From: Rhodococcus koreensis
GTDB taxonomy: Bacteria > Actinomycetota > Actinomycetes > Mycobacteriales > Mycobacteriaceae
Assembly (NCBI RefSeq): GCF_900105905.1
Contig: NZ_FNSV01000005.1
Location: 6,758,001-6,822,000 of the forward strand
Length of the DNA: 64,000 nucleotides
Reading direction: 5' to 3'
Shown: positions 1-8,391 of the stretch, piece after piece
Position numbering within the stretch: position 1 is the first letter of the stretch
Layout of the letters: each line of letters starts with the position of its first letter
The notes under the pieces: model-generated
Told to the model about the DNA's origin: nothing
What the model saw: the letters and a program-made list of their open reading frames with translations, nothing else
Database searches by the model: none
Program-made: the position numbers and the translations under genes

Positions 1-3000
1 CGTGCACTCGGTGGGTCCGTACGCGTTGAACAGCCGGCGGCCGGGTGCGTACCGCTCGATCAGCTGCGGGGTGAGCTTCTCGGCGCCGAGCATCAGGTCG
101 ACGCCCTCCGGGATGGGATGCTCCGGCGGGAACGCGGCGGCGAAAGACGGTGGCACACCGACGAAGTTCACGTCGTATTCGTTGATGACCCGGGCGAGGG
201 GCTCGCCGGGGATGCGGTCGGCGTCCGTCGCGACCACCAGCGTCCCGCCCGAGAGCACCCCCCACATGATCTGCCAGAACGCGAGGTCGAAGCTGATGGA
301 CGAGAAGTGCAGCGCACGCGTGGTGTGGTCCATGCCGATCACGTCCGACTGCAGCGACAGCAGGTCCGCGATGCCGAGGTGGGGGACGACCACGCCCTTG
401 GGAACTCCCGTGGACCCGGACGTGTAGATGAGATACGCGGCGTCGTCGAGTTGCAGCGGCCTGGTGCGGTCGGCGTCCGTGGGGGTGCCGACCGGCTGGG
501 TGTCGAGCAGCGCCTGCAGGTCCGGATCGTCCAGGTCGAGAACGGGCACGGCGGTGCCCAGCGGCGTGCGGTCGGGCACACCGACGGACGAGGTGAGAAT
601 CGCGATCGGGGCGCCGTCGGCGAGCATGTGCGCGATCCGGTCGGCCGGGTACATGGGGTCGACGGGAAGATATGCGGCACCGCTCTTCAGCACGGCGAGG
701 ACACTGATGATCAGCTCGGCGGATCGGTCGAGGGCGAGCGCGACCACGTCGCCGGGGCCTGCGCCCCGCGAGATCAGCAGGTGGGCAATCCGGTTCGCGC
801 GTTCGTCCAGCTGCCGGTAGGTGAGCGAGACGGCGGGCCGCACGCTCGATCCGACGACGAGGGCCTCGGCGTCGGGGGTGCGGGCCACCTGCTCCGAGAA
901 GTACTCGTCGAACGTGCGGGCGGGAATGGAGTGCTCCGAGTGCGACCATTCGCCGAGCACCCGCTCCCGCTCCTGCGGGGTCAGGACGTCGAGCAAACCG
1001 ATCCGCTGCTCGTGATTCGCGACGAGGCGCTCGATCACCACGGCGAGTCGGTCGGCGAGGGATTCGACCGTTGCGACGTCGAAGAGTTCGGTGGAGTACT
1101 CGAACGTGACGTCGACGCCGCCGCTCTCCGGACGTTCCTGGAAGCGGAGCGCCAGATCGAATTTCGCGGACGTCGCGTCGAGCATCCGCACGGCCGCGGT
1201 CGTTCCGTCGAATTGCTCCGCCGCGGCGTCCTGCTTCCAGTGCGAGAGCATCACCTGGAACAGGGGGTGGCGGGCCGACGACCGTGGGGGATTGACCAGT
1301 TCCACGATGCGGTTGAACGGTACGTCGGCGTGGTCGACGGCGTCGAGGTCGACAGCCCGGACCCGGTCCAGCAACTGGTCGAACGTCGGGTCGCCCGAGA
1401 CGTCGGTCCGCAGCACCACTGTGTTGATGAAGCAGCCCACCATCGCGTCGAGGTCGGGGTGACTACGACCCGCGACGGGCACCCCGAGGGCGATGTCCTC
1501 CCCGGCGCCGAGCCTTTCGAGGAGTACGGCCACCGCGGCATGGACGATCATGAAGAAGCTCGCGCGCCGCTCGGCGGCCAGCGCATCGACGGCCGCGTGC
1601 AGCGACGGCGACAGCGTGCGGTGCACGCTCGCGCCGCGATTGGTGGGCAGGGCAGGTCTCGGGCGGTCGGTGCGCCAGCCCAGTTCGAGCGGCAGCCCGG
1701 CGAGTTGCTCACGCCAGTAGTCGAGCTGGCCGGTCAGCAGCGGGGTCGCGTCGTCGCCGGCGCCGATGCGTTCGCGCTGCCACACGGCGACGTCCGGGTA
1801 CTGCAGCGGCAGCGGCGTGAACTCCGGTGCCCGTCCGGCGCGGCGGGCGTTGTACGCGAACGCGAGATCGTCCAGCAGCTTCGACTGCGACCATTCGTCG
1901 CCGATGATGTGGTGCATCAACAGGACCAGCGTGTGCTGCGGTTCGTACAGCACCGCGCGCAGCGGCGGCTGGTCGGTGAGTCCGAGCCCCACCGTCGTCA
2001 TCGCCGCGATGTGCCCCTCGATGTTGCCGACGTTGTCGACGCGTTCGAGCCGGACCTTCGCGTGTGCCGCGGGAAGCACGACCTGGTGGGGCATGGAGTC
2101 GACGAGGGGGAACACCGTCCGCAACGACTGATGCCGGGTCACGACGTCCGCGAGCGCCGCGGACAGCGCATCCGGTTCGAGGCCGTCCCCGAAATCGACC
2201 GCCAGTGCCAGCAGGTACGTTCCGCCACCGGCCGCGCTGTCGAGGAACCACAGGCGTTCCTGCGCGGGTGACAACGGCACCGGCGTGCCCTCGGGGAGGT
2301 CCCGCGGGGACGGCCTGCCGGCCTGCACCCGCTCGCCGGCGTCCTCCAGTTGCGCGGCGACGGCGGCCACGGTCGGGTTCTCGAAAACCGTCGCGACCCG
2401 CAGCGGCACACCGAGTTCCGCGGTGATCGCGGACACGAGGGCGGCGGCGAGGAGGGAGTTTCCGCCGAGCGCGAAGAAGTCGTCGTGGACGCCGACCTGC
2501 TCGGCGCCGAGGATCGACGTGAACAGCGGGAGGATCCGGGCTTCGGTGTCGGTCCGCGGTGTGTCGACGGACTGTCCGAGCCAACGAGGGGCGGGCAGCG
2601 CGTCCTTGTCGACCTTGCCGTTGTGGGTCAACGGCAACCGGTCGAGCAGCACCAGCGCGGACGGCGTCATGTACCCGGGCAGCGTGCGGACGAGGTGTGC
2701 CCGCACGTCCTCCTCGACCGTGTCGGGCGTGCTGCCCGGCCGGGGAACGACATATCCGACGATCCGCTGGTCGCCGCCGGCCTGCTCGTGCACCGTCGCG
2801 ACCGCCGCCTGCACGTCGGGAACCGCGGTCATCGTGGCGGTGATCTCGCCGAGTTCGACACGGTAGCCGCGCAATTGGATCTGGTCGTCGATCCGGCCGT
2901 GGTAGTGGAGGGCACCGGTCGCGTCGTACCGGGCGAGATCGCCGGTCCGGTACATGCGCGTCCCACTGGAGGCGAACGGGTCGGCGACGAACCGCGCCGA

Positions 3001-5391
3001 CGTCAGGTCGGGACGCCCGAGGTAGCCGGGGGACAGTCCGGGCCCGGAGACGTAGATTTCGCCGGTGACGCCGGGCGGCACCGGGCGCAGTCCCGGCCCG
3101 AGAACGTAGGTGCACAGGTCGCCGAGCGGCGCCCCGATGTCCACGACGTCGGCGCCGGTGACCTTCGTGGCGGTGACGTGGACGGTGGTCTCGGTGATGC
3201 CGTACATGTTGATCAGGGTCGTTTCCGCACCCGGACCCGAGGCGGTGAACCAGGCGCGCAGGACGGCCGGATCGAGGGCCTCACCGCCGAACACGACGTA
3301 CCGCAGCCGCAGTCGGTCGAACGAGTCCGCGCGGACGAGAGCGTCGACGAGATGCCCGAACGCGGACGGCGTCTGGTTCAGGACGGTGACACCCTCGTCG
3401 AGGAGAAGGGCGGCGAGGTCGGCCGGTGACGTGAGGGTGGTCTCGTCGACCGTGACGAGGCGGCCGCCGTGCAGCAGTGCGCCCCAGATCTCCCACACGG
3501 AGAAATCGAACGCATACGAATGCAGCAGCGGCCAGCAGTCGTCCTCGGTGAACGTGAACCATTCCCGGGACACCTCGAACAGGCGCATCACGTTGCGGTG
3601 CGGAATCGGAACGCCCTTGGGCACACCGGTGGATCCGGATGTATAGATGATGTACGCGATGTCGTCGGCGCGCACCGGGTTTTCGAGTTCTCCGACGCCG
3701 GATTGCGGCGCGCCCTCCTCGACGCGGGGGAGGTCGCCGAGCAGATCGGCGGATCCGATTCCCAGCGTCGGCTGCGCGTCCCGCAGGATGAACCGGGCCC
3801 GCTCGGCCGGGGAGGACGGATCGATCGGCAGGTAGGTCGCGCCGCTGCGGAGAATCGCGAGGACGGCGACGATCAGATCGGTGCCGCGGGGGAGGCTGAC
3901 GGCCACGACCGTGCCGCGTCCGGCACCGGCCGACCTCAGCCGGCGCGCCAGGGCGGCGCTGCGCTCCGAGAGTTCCCGGTACGTCAGATCGTTCACCGCG
4001 ACCCGGTGCGGGTGGGTGCGCACCTGCGCGAGGACGGCGGAGACGATGCTGTCGGGAAGTGCCGCTGCCGTGCCGGTCCGGTCGAGTCCGGCCGCCGACC
4101 GCCACAAGTGCAGTTCGTCCGGGGCGCAGACGTCCACGACCGCGACGGGTTCCGTTGCCACGGAGATGCTTCGGAGGTAGTGCGCGAAGCGGTGTGCGTG
4201 GTTCCGGATCTCGACGTCCGTGTAGACCTCGGGGTTTCCGGCCCATTCGAGCGTGAGTTCGTCGCCGGCGCCGGAGGCGGAGATCACCACGTCCTCCACC
4301 GGACCGGTGGCCAGTTGGTGCACCGACCCGGAGGTGGGGCCGAAAGCGATTCTGGCGGCGAACGGTTTGACGTTCACCACCGCTCCGCCGGTGACGCGGC
4401 TCCCGGCGTCCCGGACGCGCTGGAACGGCCGGGTGTCGGACAGTGCCGCGGCCACCCGGCCGGTCACGTCGGCGAACGTCGGTCGTGCGTGGAGGGGAAT
4501 GCGGAGCGGCACGATGTTCGTGGCCGTCACGGGCGACGCCAGCTCGATTCCGTTGCGGGCCAGCACCGGAATGCGGAGCGTCACCTCCTCGGCGCCGGTG
4601 TGGGAGCCCAGGTACGCGGCGGCGGCTGCGTACACCGCCTCCGCCCACGTGGTCGCCTGCGTGGCGGCCGCGGCGCGCAGGCTCTGAGCGACGTCGGGGT
4701 CGATCGCGATCGTGTGCCGATGCGGATCGGGCACGGGTCTGCGTACCGTGTCACTGAATCCGACCGGACGCGAGGCGGCAGGCGGCGCGCCCTCGGGGGT
4801 CGCGGCGTCGAACTCGTGTGCCGCCCGGACATGCTCCCGCAGCGGCGGGAACTTCGCCGGTCGGGGCTCGGTGCCCGCGAGCCGGGCCGCGTACAGCGCC
4901 GCGGCACGGCGGGTGAGCAGTGAATACCCGTACGCGTCCAGCAATGCGTGCGGGGCGCGAAGGTACCAGATTGCACCGGATTCGGCCGTGATCAGTGCCG
5001 TGCGCACGAGGGGAGCGGTGTCGAAGTCGAGTGGTCGGCGCACGTCCTCGCACATCCACTCCACCGCCGCGGCCCGGTCGAGATCGAGGCGCTCGAGTTC
5101 GGGCGCGTGATGTCGATCGTGCACCTGGATCACGTCGGCCGAATCGGCGTCGGGCTCGGCCACGAAGCGGGTCGAGAGCACCTCGGCCTCCGCGATCACC
5201 GTGTGTATCGCCGCGGCGAGAGCGTCGAGGTCGACAGGGGCCGCGACCTCCACGTATTCGGCCGTCGTGAACGCCGACCGGGTCGGGTCCAGTTGGTGCC
5301 CGGCCCACAGTTCGCGCTGGGCGGCGGTCAAGCTGACGTCGGTGTCCGCCCCGGTCTGCAGGGTGGACGGCGACGATATCGAAAGGGACAT
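1..5391 (-). CDS. Nonribosomal peptide synthetase, siderophore type (C-A-T-C-A..., partial)
   Basis: The first 1797 codons of an NRPS read without interruption from an ATG at 5391 and run off the window edge. Domains seen: condensation C1 (about residues 10-430, His motif PHALLDAYG near 147), adenylation A1 (A3 IYTSGSTGVPKG near 584, then YRTGDL and NGKVDK), thiolation (LGGNSLL near 979), C2 (MHHIIGDEWS near 1162) and A2 (YLIYTSGSTGVPKG near 1657, cut at NAYGPTE). My reading of the A1 specificity residues is D-F-W-N-V-G-M-V-H-K, which resembles threonine codes. An N-terminal C domain implies acylation of the first residue by an upstream-loaded acid. An iron box lies 69 bases upstream and an isochorismatase gene precedes it, so a catecholate-type siderophore synthetase is inferred; rhodochelin of R. 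jostii, which contains DHB and Thr, is a candidate product. AGGAG lies about 10 bases before the start. Confidence 0.93.
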   Translation of the reverse strand, partial: MSLSISSPSTLQTGADTDVSLTAAQRELWAGHQLDPTRSAFTTAEYVEVAAPVDLDALAAAIHTVIAEAEVLSTRFVAEPDADSADVIQVHDRHHAPELERLDLDRAAAVEWMCEDVRRPLDFDTAPLVRTALITAESGAIWYLRAPHALLDAYGYSLLTRRAAALYAARLAGTEPRPAKFPPLREHVRAAHEFDAATPEGAPPAASRPVGFSDTVRRPVPDPHRHTIAIDPDVAQSLRAAAATQATTWAEAVYAAAAAYLGSHTGAEEVTLRIPVLARNGIELASPVTATNIVPLRIPLHARPTFADVTGRVAAALSDTRPFQRVRDAGSRVTGGAVVNVKPFAARIAFGPTSGSVHQLATGPVEDVVISASGAGDELTLEWAGNPEVYTDVEIRNHAHRFAHYLRSISVATEPVAVVDVCAPDELHLWRSAAGLDRTGTAAALPDSIVSAVLAQVRTHPHRVAVNDLTYRELSERSAALARRLRSAGAGRGTVVAVSLPRGTDLIVAVLAILRSGATYLPIDPSSPAERARFILRDAQPTLGIGSADLLGDLPRVEEGAPQSGVGELENPVRADDIAYIIYTSGSTGVPKGVPIPHRNVMRLFEVSREWFTFTEDDCWPLLHSYAFDFSVWEIWGALLHGGRLVTVDETTLTSPADLAALLLDEGVTVLNQTPSAFGHLVDALVRADSFDRLRLRYVVFGGEALDPAVLRAWFTASGPGAETTLINMYGITETTVHVTATKVTGADVVDIGAPLGDLCTYVLGPGLRPVPPGVTGEIYVSGPGLSPGYLGRPDLTSARFVADPFASSGTRMYRTGDLARYDATGALHYHGRIDDQIQLRGYRVELGEITATMTAVPDVQAAVATVHEQAGGDQRIVGYVVPRPGSTPDTVEEDVRAHLVRTLPGYMTPSALVLLDRLPLTHNGKVDKDALPAPRWLGQSVDTPRTDTEARILPLFTSILGAEQVGVHDDFFALGGNSLLAAALVSAITAELGVPLRVATVFENPTVAAVAAQLEDAGERVQAGRPSPRDLPEGTPVPLSPAQERLWFLDSAAGGGTYLLALAVDFGDGLEPDALSAALADVVTRHQSLRTVFPLVDSMPHQVVLPAAHAKVRLERVDNVGNIEGHIAAMTTVGLGLTDQPPLRAVLYEPQHTLVLLMHHIIGDEWSQSKLLDDLAFAYNARRAGRAPEFTPLPLQYPDVAVWQRERIGAGDDATPLLTGQLDYWREQLAGLPLELGWRTDRPRPALPTNRGASVHRTLSPSLHAAVDALAAERRASFFMIVHAAVAVLLERLGAGEDIALGVPVAGRSHPDLDAMVGCFINTVVLRTDVSGDPTFDQLLDRVRAVDLDAVDHADVPFNRIVELVNPPRSSARHPLFQVMLSHWKQDAAAEQFDGTTAAVRMLDATSAKFDLALRFQERPESGGVDVTFEYSTELFDVATVESLADRLAVVIERLVANHEQRIGLLDVLTPQERERVLGEWSHSEHSIPARTFDEYFSEQVARTPDAEALVVGSSVRPAVSLTYRQLDERANRIAHLLISRGAGPGDVVALALDRSAELIISVLAVLKSGAAYLPVDPMYPADRIAHMLADGAPIAILTSSVGVPDRTPLGTAVPVLDLDDPDLQALLDTQPVGTPTDADRTRPLQLDDAAYLIYTSGSTGVPKGVVVPHLGIADLLSLQSDVIGMDHTTRALHFSSISFDLAFWQIMWGVLSGGTLVVATDADRIPGEPLARVINEYDVNFVGVPPSFAAAFPPEHPIPEGVDLMLGAEKLTPQLIERYAPGRRLFNAYGPTECT

Positions 5392-5459
5392 CTAACAGGC
5401 GCTCCTGATGCTTTCGGCTTTCGGGCTTGGGGCTTTCGGGCTTTCAGCTGCTCGGCGTA

Positions 5460-5478
5460 TCAGGTTAGCCTAACCACA
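5460..5478. promoter_or_regulatory. IdeR/DmdR-type iron box upstream of the NRPS
   Basis: TCAGGTTAGCCTAACCACA matches the IdeR consensus TTAGGTTAGSCTAACCTAA at 15 of 19 positions and contains the perfect palindrome GGTTAGCCTAACC. It lies 69 bases before the NRPS start and downstream of the isochorismatase stop. Iron-dependent repression of the NRPS is inferred. Confidence 0.8.
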
Positions 5479-5506
5479 TAAACTGTGGTGATCCGACCGC
5501 CGCGGC

Positions 5507-6154
5507 TCAGCCGACTTCGAGCGGGGAGAGTGCGGTTACCAGTGCATCCGTGGTGGTCACCGAACCGCAGCGCTTCGCGGCATACGTGAGCGCCATGAGG
5601 TGCTCGTCACGGCTGAAATCCGCAGTCGCGTCGCACACCAGGAACGGCTGGACGTCCGCCATGAACGCCTCGGCGGCACTCAGCATGCAGCCCATGTGCG
5701 CGTAGACGCCCGTCACGATCAACTGGTCGCGGCCGTGATGGCCGAGCAACTGCCGGAGGTCGGTGCGCTGGAAGGCCGAATACCGCCATTTGGTCACCTG
5801 GATGTCGCCGTCGCGGGGGGCGAGCGGCTCGACCACCTCGGTGTCGCGACCCGACGTCAGTCCCGGGCCCCAGAAGTCGGCGAGGATTCCGCGACGCGAC
5901 GGATGCTGGTCGCCGGGCTGCATCGTGTAGATCACGGGAATCCCGGCTTCCGAGCAGAGTTCGCGGATCCGGACCATGTTGGCCATCGCGGTCGACATCG
6001 GCTCCGCACGCACGTCGTACGCGTCGATGAAGTAGTTCTGCATGTCGTGGACCAGCAGTGCGGAGCGCCGGGGGTCGAGGCGCCAGGTCACCTTCGATTC
6101 GGGGACCTCGTGGATCTCCGGGATCGTGTAGGTCGAAATGGGTGGGATGGCCAT
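5507..6154 (-). CDS. Isochorismatase (2,3-dihydroxybenzoate synthesis), single domain
   Basis: 215 aa protein of the isochorismatase superfamily, close in pattern to the N-terminal domain of EntB/DhbB: LLVHDMQNYFIDAY near the N terminus, VTKWRYSAF in the middle and TGVYAHMGC in the second half, where EntB has YAHIGC. The family cleaves isochorismate to 2,3-dihydro-2,3-dihydroxybenzoate and pyruvate. It ends without the aryl-carrier-protein domain found in EntB, so DHB must be loaded on a separate carrier. The start at 6154 is preferred because GAGGAA sits 6 bases upstream; a longer frame to 6244 has no ribosome site and begins almost at the iron box. It precedes the NRPS in the same direction with a 115-base gap. 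Iron control is inferred from the box at 6249. Confidence 0.88.
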   Translation of the reverse strand: MAIPPISTYTIPEIHEVPESKVTWRLDPRRSALLVHDMQNYFIDAYDVRAEPMSTAMANMVRIRELCSEAGIPVIYTMQPGDQHPSRRGILADFWGPGLTSGRDTEVVEPLAPRDGDIQVTKWRYSAFQRTDLRQLLGHHGRDQLIVTGVYAHMGCMLSAAEAFMADVQPFLVCDATADFSRDEHLMALTYAAKRCGSVTTTDALVTALSPLEVG

Positions 6155-6248
6155 ATGGTTCCTCACTGTCGGTTCTGTTGATTTCTGGGCGTATTCCGCG
6201 CGAATCTCGGTGAACGACAGCGCTCCGCCCCACCACTCGCGCATTCGG

Positions 6249-6267
6249 TTAGGTTAGCCTTTGCAAC
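6249..6267. promoter_or_regulatory. IdeR-type iron box upstream of the isochorismatase
   Basis: TTAGGTTAGCCTTTGCAAC has a perfect left half and centre of the IdeR consensus but a degenerate right half (14 of 19). It lies about 95 bases before the isochorismatase ATG, in the divergent region facing the DUF4178 gene at 6379. Confidence 0.6.
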
Positions 6268-6378
6268 CTGGCTTCTGCAATCGCCAGGTGTGCGGGTGTC
6301 CGGCGCACAGTAAGGTGACTGACCGGTGGGGGCCGGGCACTGGCCTCCCGCGCCGGATCCGCCGACCAGGAGAGATCG

Positions 6379-6975
6379 TTGACCAAGCTGCTGTTACTGC
6401 TGCTGATCGTTGTCGTGATCGTGGGCATCGTGCTGATCCTGCGGAATCGGTCCGGAAAGAACACGGCGCCTGCTGCCAGGGTCGATCCGCTCGCCGACTA
6501 CCCGGAGGTCTACGACCCGTACAAGATCGGAGTCGGCGACATCATCACGTACGCCGGAATCGATCACGTCGTGCGCGGGACCATCACCCTCGACGAAGAG
6601 GGATACATCTGGCACGAACACCTCCTCGACGGGTCGACCGGCCAGCGATGGCTCACCGTCGAGAACGACGAGGGCAACCTCGACATGACGCTGTGGATGC
6701 GCCGCGAGGGCACGGGCCTCGAACCGGGCGGTGACGTGATCCTCGACGACGTCGTGCACCGGCAGATCGAGCGCGGCACCGCCTCGTTCACGGCGGAAGG
6801 CACCACCGGGACCGCACCCCAGGGCATCGTCGACTACGCCGACTACGCGACCGCTGACAAGACCGGCCTGCTGTCCTTCGAGCGCTGGGCGCGGACGCAG
6901 TCGTGGGAGGTCTCCACGGGCCGCGCCGTCACCCGGGGCGAGCTCACCGTGATCCATTCCGGTCCGCCGCAGTGA
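6379..6975 (+). CDS. DUF4178 membrane-anchored protein
   Basis: 198 aa. An N-terminal hydrophobic helix (LLLLLLIVVVIVGIVLIL) is followed by a short basic stretch and a soluble domain with the DUF4178 pattern (IGVGDIITYAGIDHVVRGTI ... EHLLDG). The start is a TTG at 6379 with AGGAGAG 5 bases upstream; no ATG or GTG fits better. It is the first gene of a tight operon with DUF2617, DUF4247, DUF350 and a membrane spermidine-synthase-like protein, the same order as M. tuberculosis Rv2597-Rv2601. Function is unknown; the constant linkage suggests a shared membrane process involving a polyamine or polyamine-like product. Confidence 0.85.
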   Translation: MTKLLLLLLIVVVIVGIVLILRNRSGKNTAPAARVDPLADYPEVYDPYKIGVGDIITYAGIDHVVRGTITLDEEGYIWHEHLLDGSTGQRWLTVENDEGNLDMTLWMRREGTGLEPGGDVILDDVVHRQIERGTASFTAEGTTGTAPQGIVDYADYATADKTGLLSFERWARTQSWEVSTGRAVTRGELTVIHSGPPQ

Positions 6976-7478
6976 CACTGCACGTCCTCGACATCGAATC
7001 CCGGGATGTGACGGCCGAGGCGCTCGGTCTCGTCGTGAACGCCGAAACGCCGCTTCCGCTGGCCGAACTCACCATCACCTACGGCGACGAGCGGGTGACC
7101 CTCGGCGTGCTCGGGGCGTCGCACGCGGTGACGGCGTCCGCGGCGGGCAGCCGGATCACCGAGCAGGTGTCGTGCGACGCGATCCGGGCAGGCGGCAGAC
7201 CGCTCCCGGTGTCCGACAGCGCGGGCGGGTACCGATTCGACTCGACCACCGACATCGTCGACCGCGCCCGCCTCGAGCAGACCGCCGACTGGCTGCGGCG
7301 GCAGGCCACCGAGGTGGAGGGGTGGATCTGCGGGGCGTTTCCCGGAGATCACACCGCGCTGACCGCGCTCACGGCGACGCGTGAGCATTCCGGCGGATGG
7401 GCCTGGCAGACCTGGCATCTGTATCCGGTAGACAAGGGTGGGGTGATCGTGAAAACGCGAAGCAGGTGGCTGCCGTGA
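6972..7478 (+). CDS. DUF2617 family protein
   Basis: 168 aa soluble protein beginning at a GTG that overlaps the previous stop (GTGA), so translational coupling is likely. It resembles the DUF2617 family, the Rv2598 position in the mycobacterial operon. It has no signal peptide or membrane helix. The C-terminal part has an aromatic run (HSGGWAWQTWHLYP) followed by TRSRWLP at the end. No catalytic motif is recognisable. Function is unknown and inferred only from linkage to the SpeE-like enzyme downstream. Confidence 0.85.
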   Translation: MTLHVLDIESRDVTAEALGLVVNAETPLPLAELTITYGDERVTLGVLGASHAVTASAAGSRITEQVSCDAIRAGGRPLPVSDSAGGYRFDSTTDIVDRARLEQTADWLRRQATEVEGWICGAFPGDHTALTALTATREHSGGWAWQTWHLYPVDKGGVIVKTRSRWLP

Positions 7479-7888
7479 GCAGGTTCGGGACACGCGTGCG
7501 GCTCGCCCCGATGCTGCTCCTGGTGCTGGCCGCGACCGCGTGCGGCGGCGGGGTGCGCGACTACATCGCCGACACGTACGCCCTGCAGAACACCGCGGGC
7601 GACGCGAAGACGTACACGTCGAAAGACCCGGTGGGTACCACCGTCTCGTCGATCGTCGCGGAGGAGCCCCCGGCGGCTCGGAAGGCGGACGGCGGCAGCG
7701 AATACCTGCGCTACGACGACGACATCGTCACGGTCAGCGCCGCGCCGGGCGGCGGCAGCCTCGTGCGCGTCGAAGACATCGACGGACGCTACCGAAGCGG
7801 CGGGTTCGCCTATCTGGGGCCCGGTTTCCACCCCGGCTCACCGGCGGGCGGCGCCGGCGGCAGCGGCGGATCCGGCAGCGCGAAATGA
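7475..7888 (+). CDS. DUF4247 lipoprotein
   Basis: 137 aa; the GTG start overlaps the preceding stop. An N-terminal signal (RLAPMLLLVLAATACGGG) carries a lipobox with the Cys near residue 23, so the mature protein is predicted to be lipid-anchored outside the membrane. The body fits DUF4247 (Rv2599 position) and the C terminus is a Gly/Ser-rich tail of about 25 residues. It is probably the extracytoplasmic partner in the DUF4178-SpeE operon. No enzymatic motif is visible. Confidence 0.83.
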   Translation: MSRFGTRVRLAPMLLLVLAATACGGGVRDYIADTYALQNTAGDAKTYTSKDPVGTTVSSIVAEEPPAARKADGGSEYLRYDDDIVTVSAAPGGGSLVRVEDIDGRYRSGGFAYLGPGFHPGSPAGGAGGSGGSGSAK

Positions 7889-7916
7889 CAGAGACCACTC
7901 GACTCGGGAGAAGCGC

Positions 7917-8387
7917 GTGAATACCACCTACACCGCGGCAGCAACGGAAATCGGCAGCGTCGACGTCGGACTGCTCGCCGTCGGCATGCTCGGCACCCTG
8001 GCGTACTTCGTCATCGGCATCGCCGTCCTCGGCGTCGGCTTCGCCGTGCTCGACCTCGCCACCCCCGGCAATCTCCGGCACCAGGTGTACGTCGACAAGA
8101 ACCCCAACGCGGCAATCCTCCTGGCGTCGAACCACCTTGCCCTCGCCGTCGTCGTGGTCACCGCGATCCTCACCAGTTCCGACGGATTCGCACAGGGACT
8201 CGCCGACTCCGCGGTCTACGGCCTCTTCGGGGTACTGCTGCAGGTCATCGCGCTGCGACTGATGAATGTGCTGCTGCCCGGCCAGTTGGTCGGACTGGTC
8301 GGGAACCCGCAGATGTGCGGTGCCGCCTGGGCGGTCGGTGCGAGCCTCTTCGCCATCGGCCTCGTGAACGCCGCCGCACTCACCTGA
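7917..8387 (+). CDS. DUF350 integral membrane protein
   Basis: 156 aa, start GTG at 7917 behind GGGAG. Four hydrophobic segments are visible (about residues 18-45, 65-85, 100-120 and 132-153). It fits the DUF350 family (Rv2600 position). DUF350 proteins often accompany membrane spermidine-synthase-like proteins, which supports joint action with the next gene, 4 bases downstream. The biochemical role is not known. Confidence 0.85.
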   Translation: MNTTYTAAATEIGSVDVGLLAVGMLGTLAYFVIGIAVLGVGFAVLDLATPGNLRHQVYVDKNPNAAILLASNHLALAVVVVTAILTSSDGFAQGLADSAVYGLFGVLLQVIALRLMNVLLPGQLVGLVGNPQMCGAAWAVGASLFAIGLVNAAALT

Positions 8388-8391
8388 TCTC

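Noticed and set aside
118..2271. Long open frames on the plus strand opposite the NRPS
   Set aside because: They are antisense shadows with arginine- and glycine-rich composition, no motifs, and lie entirely within the NRPS gene.
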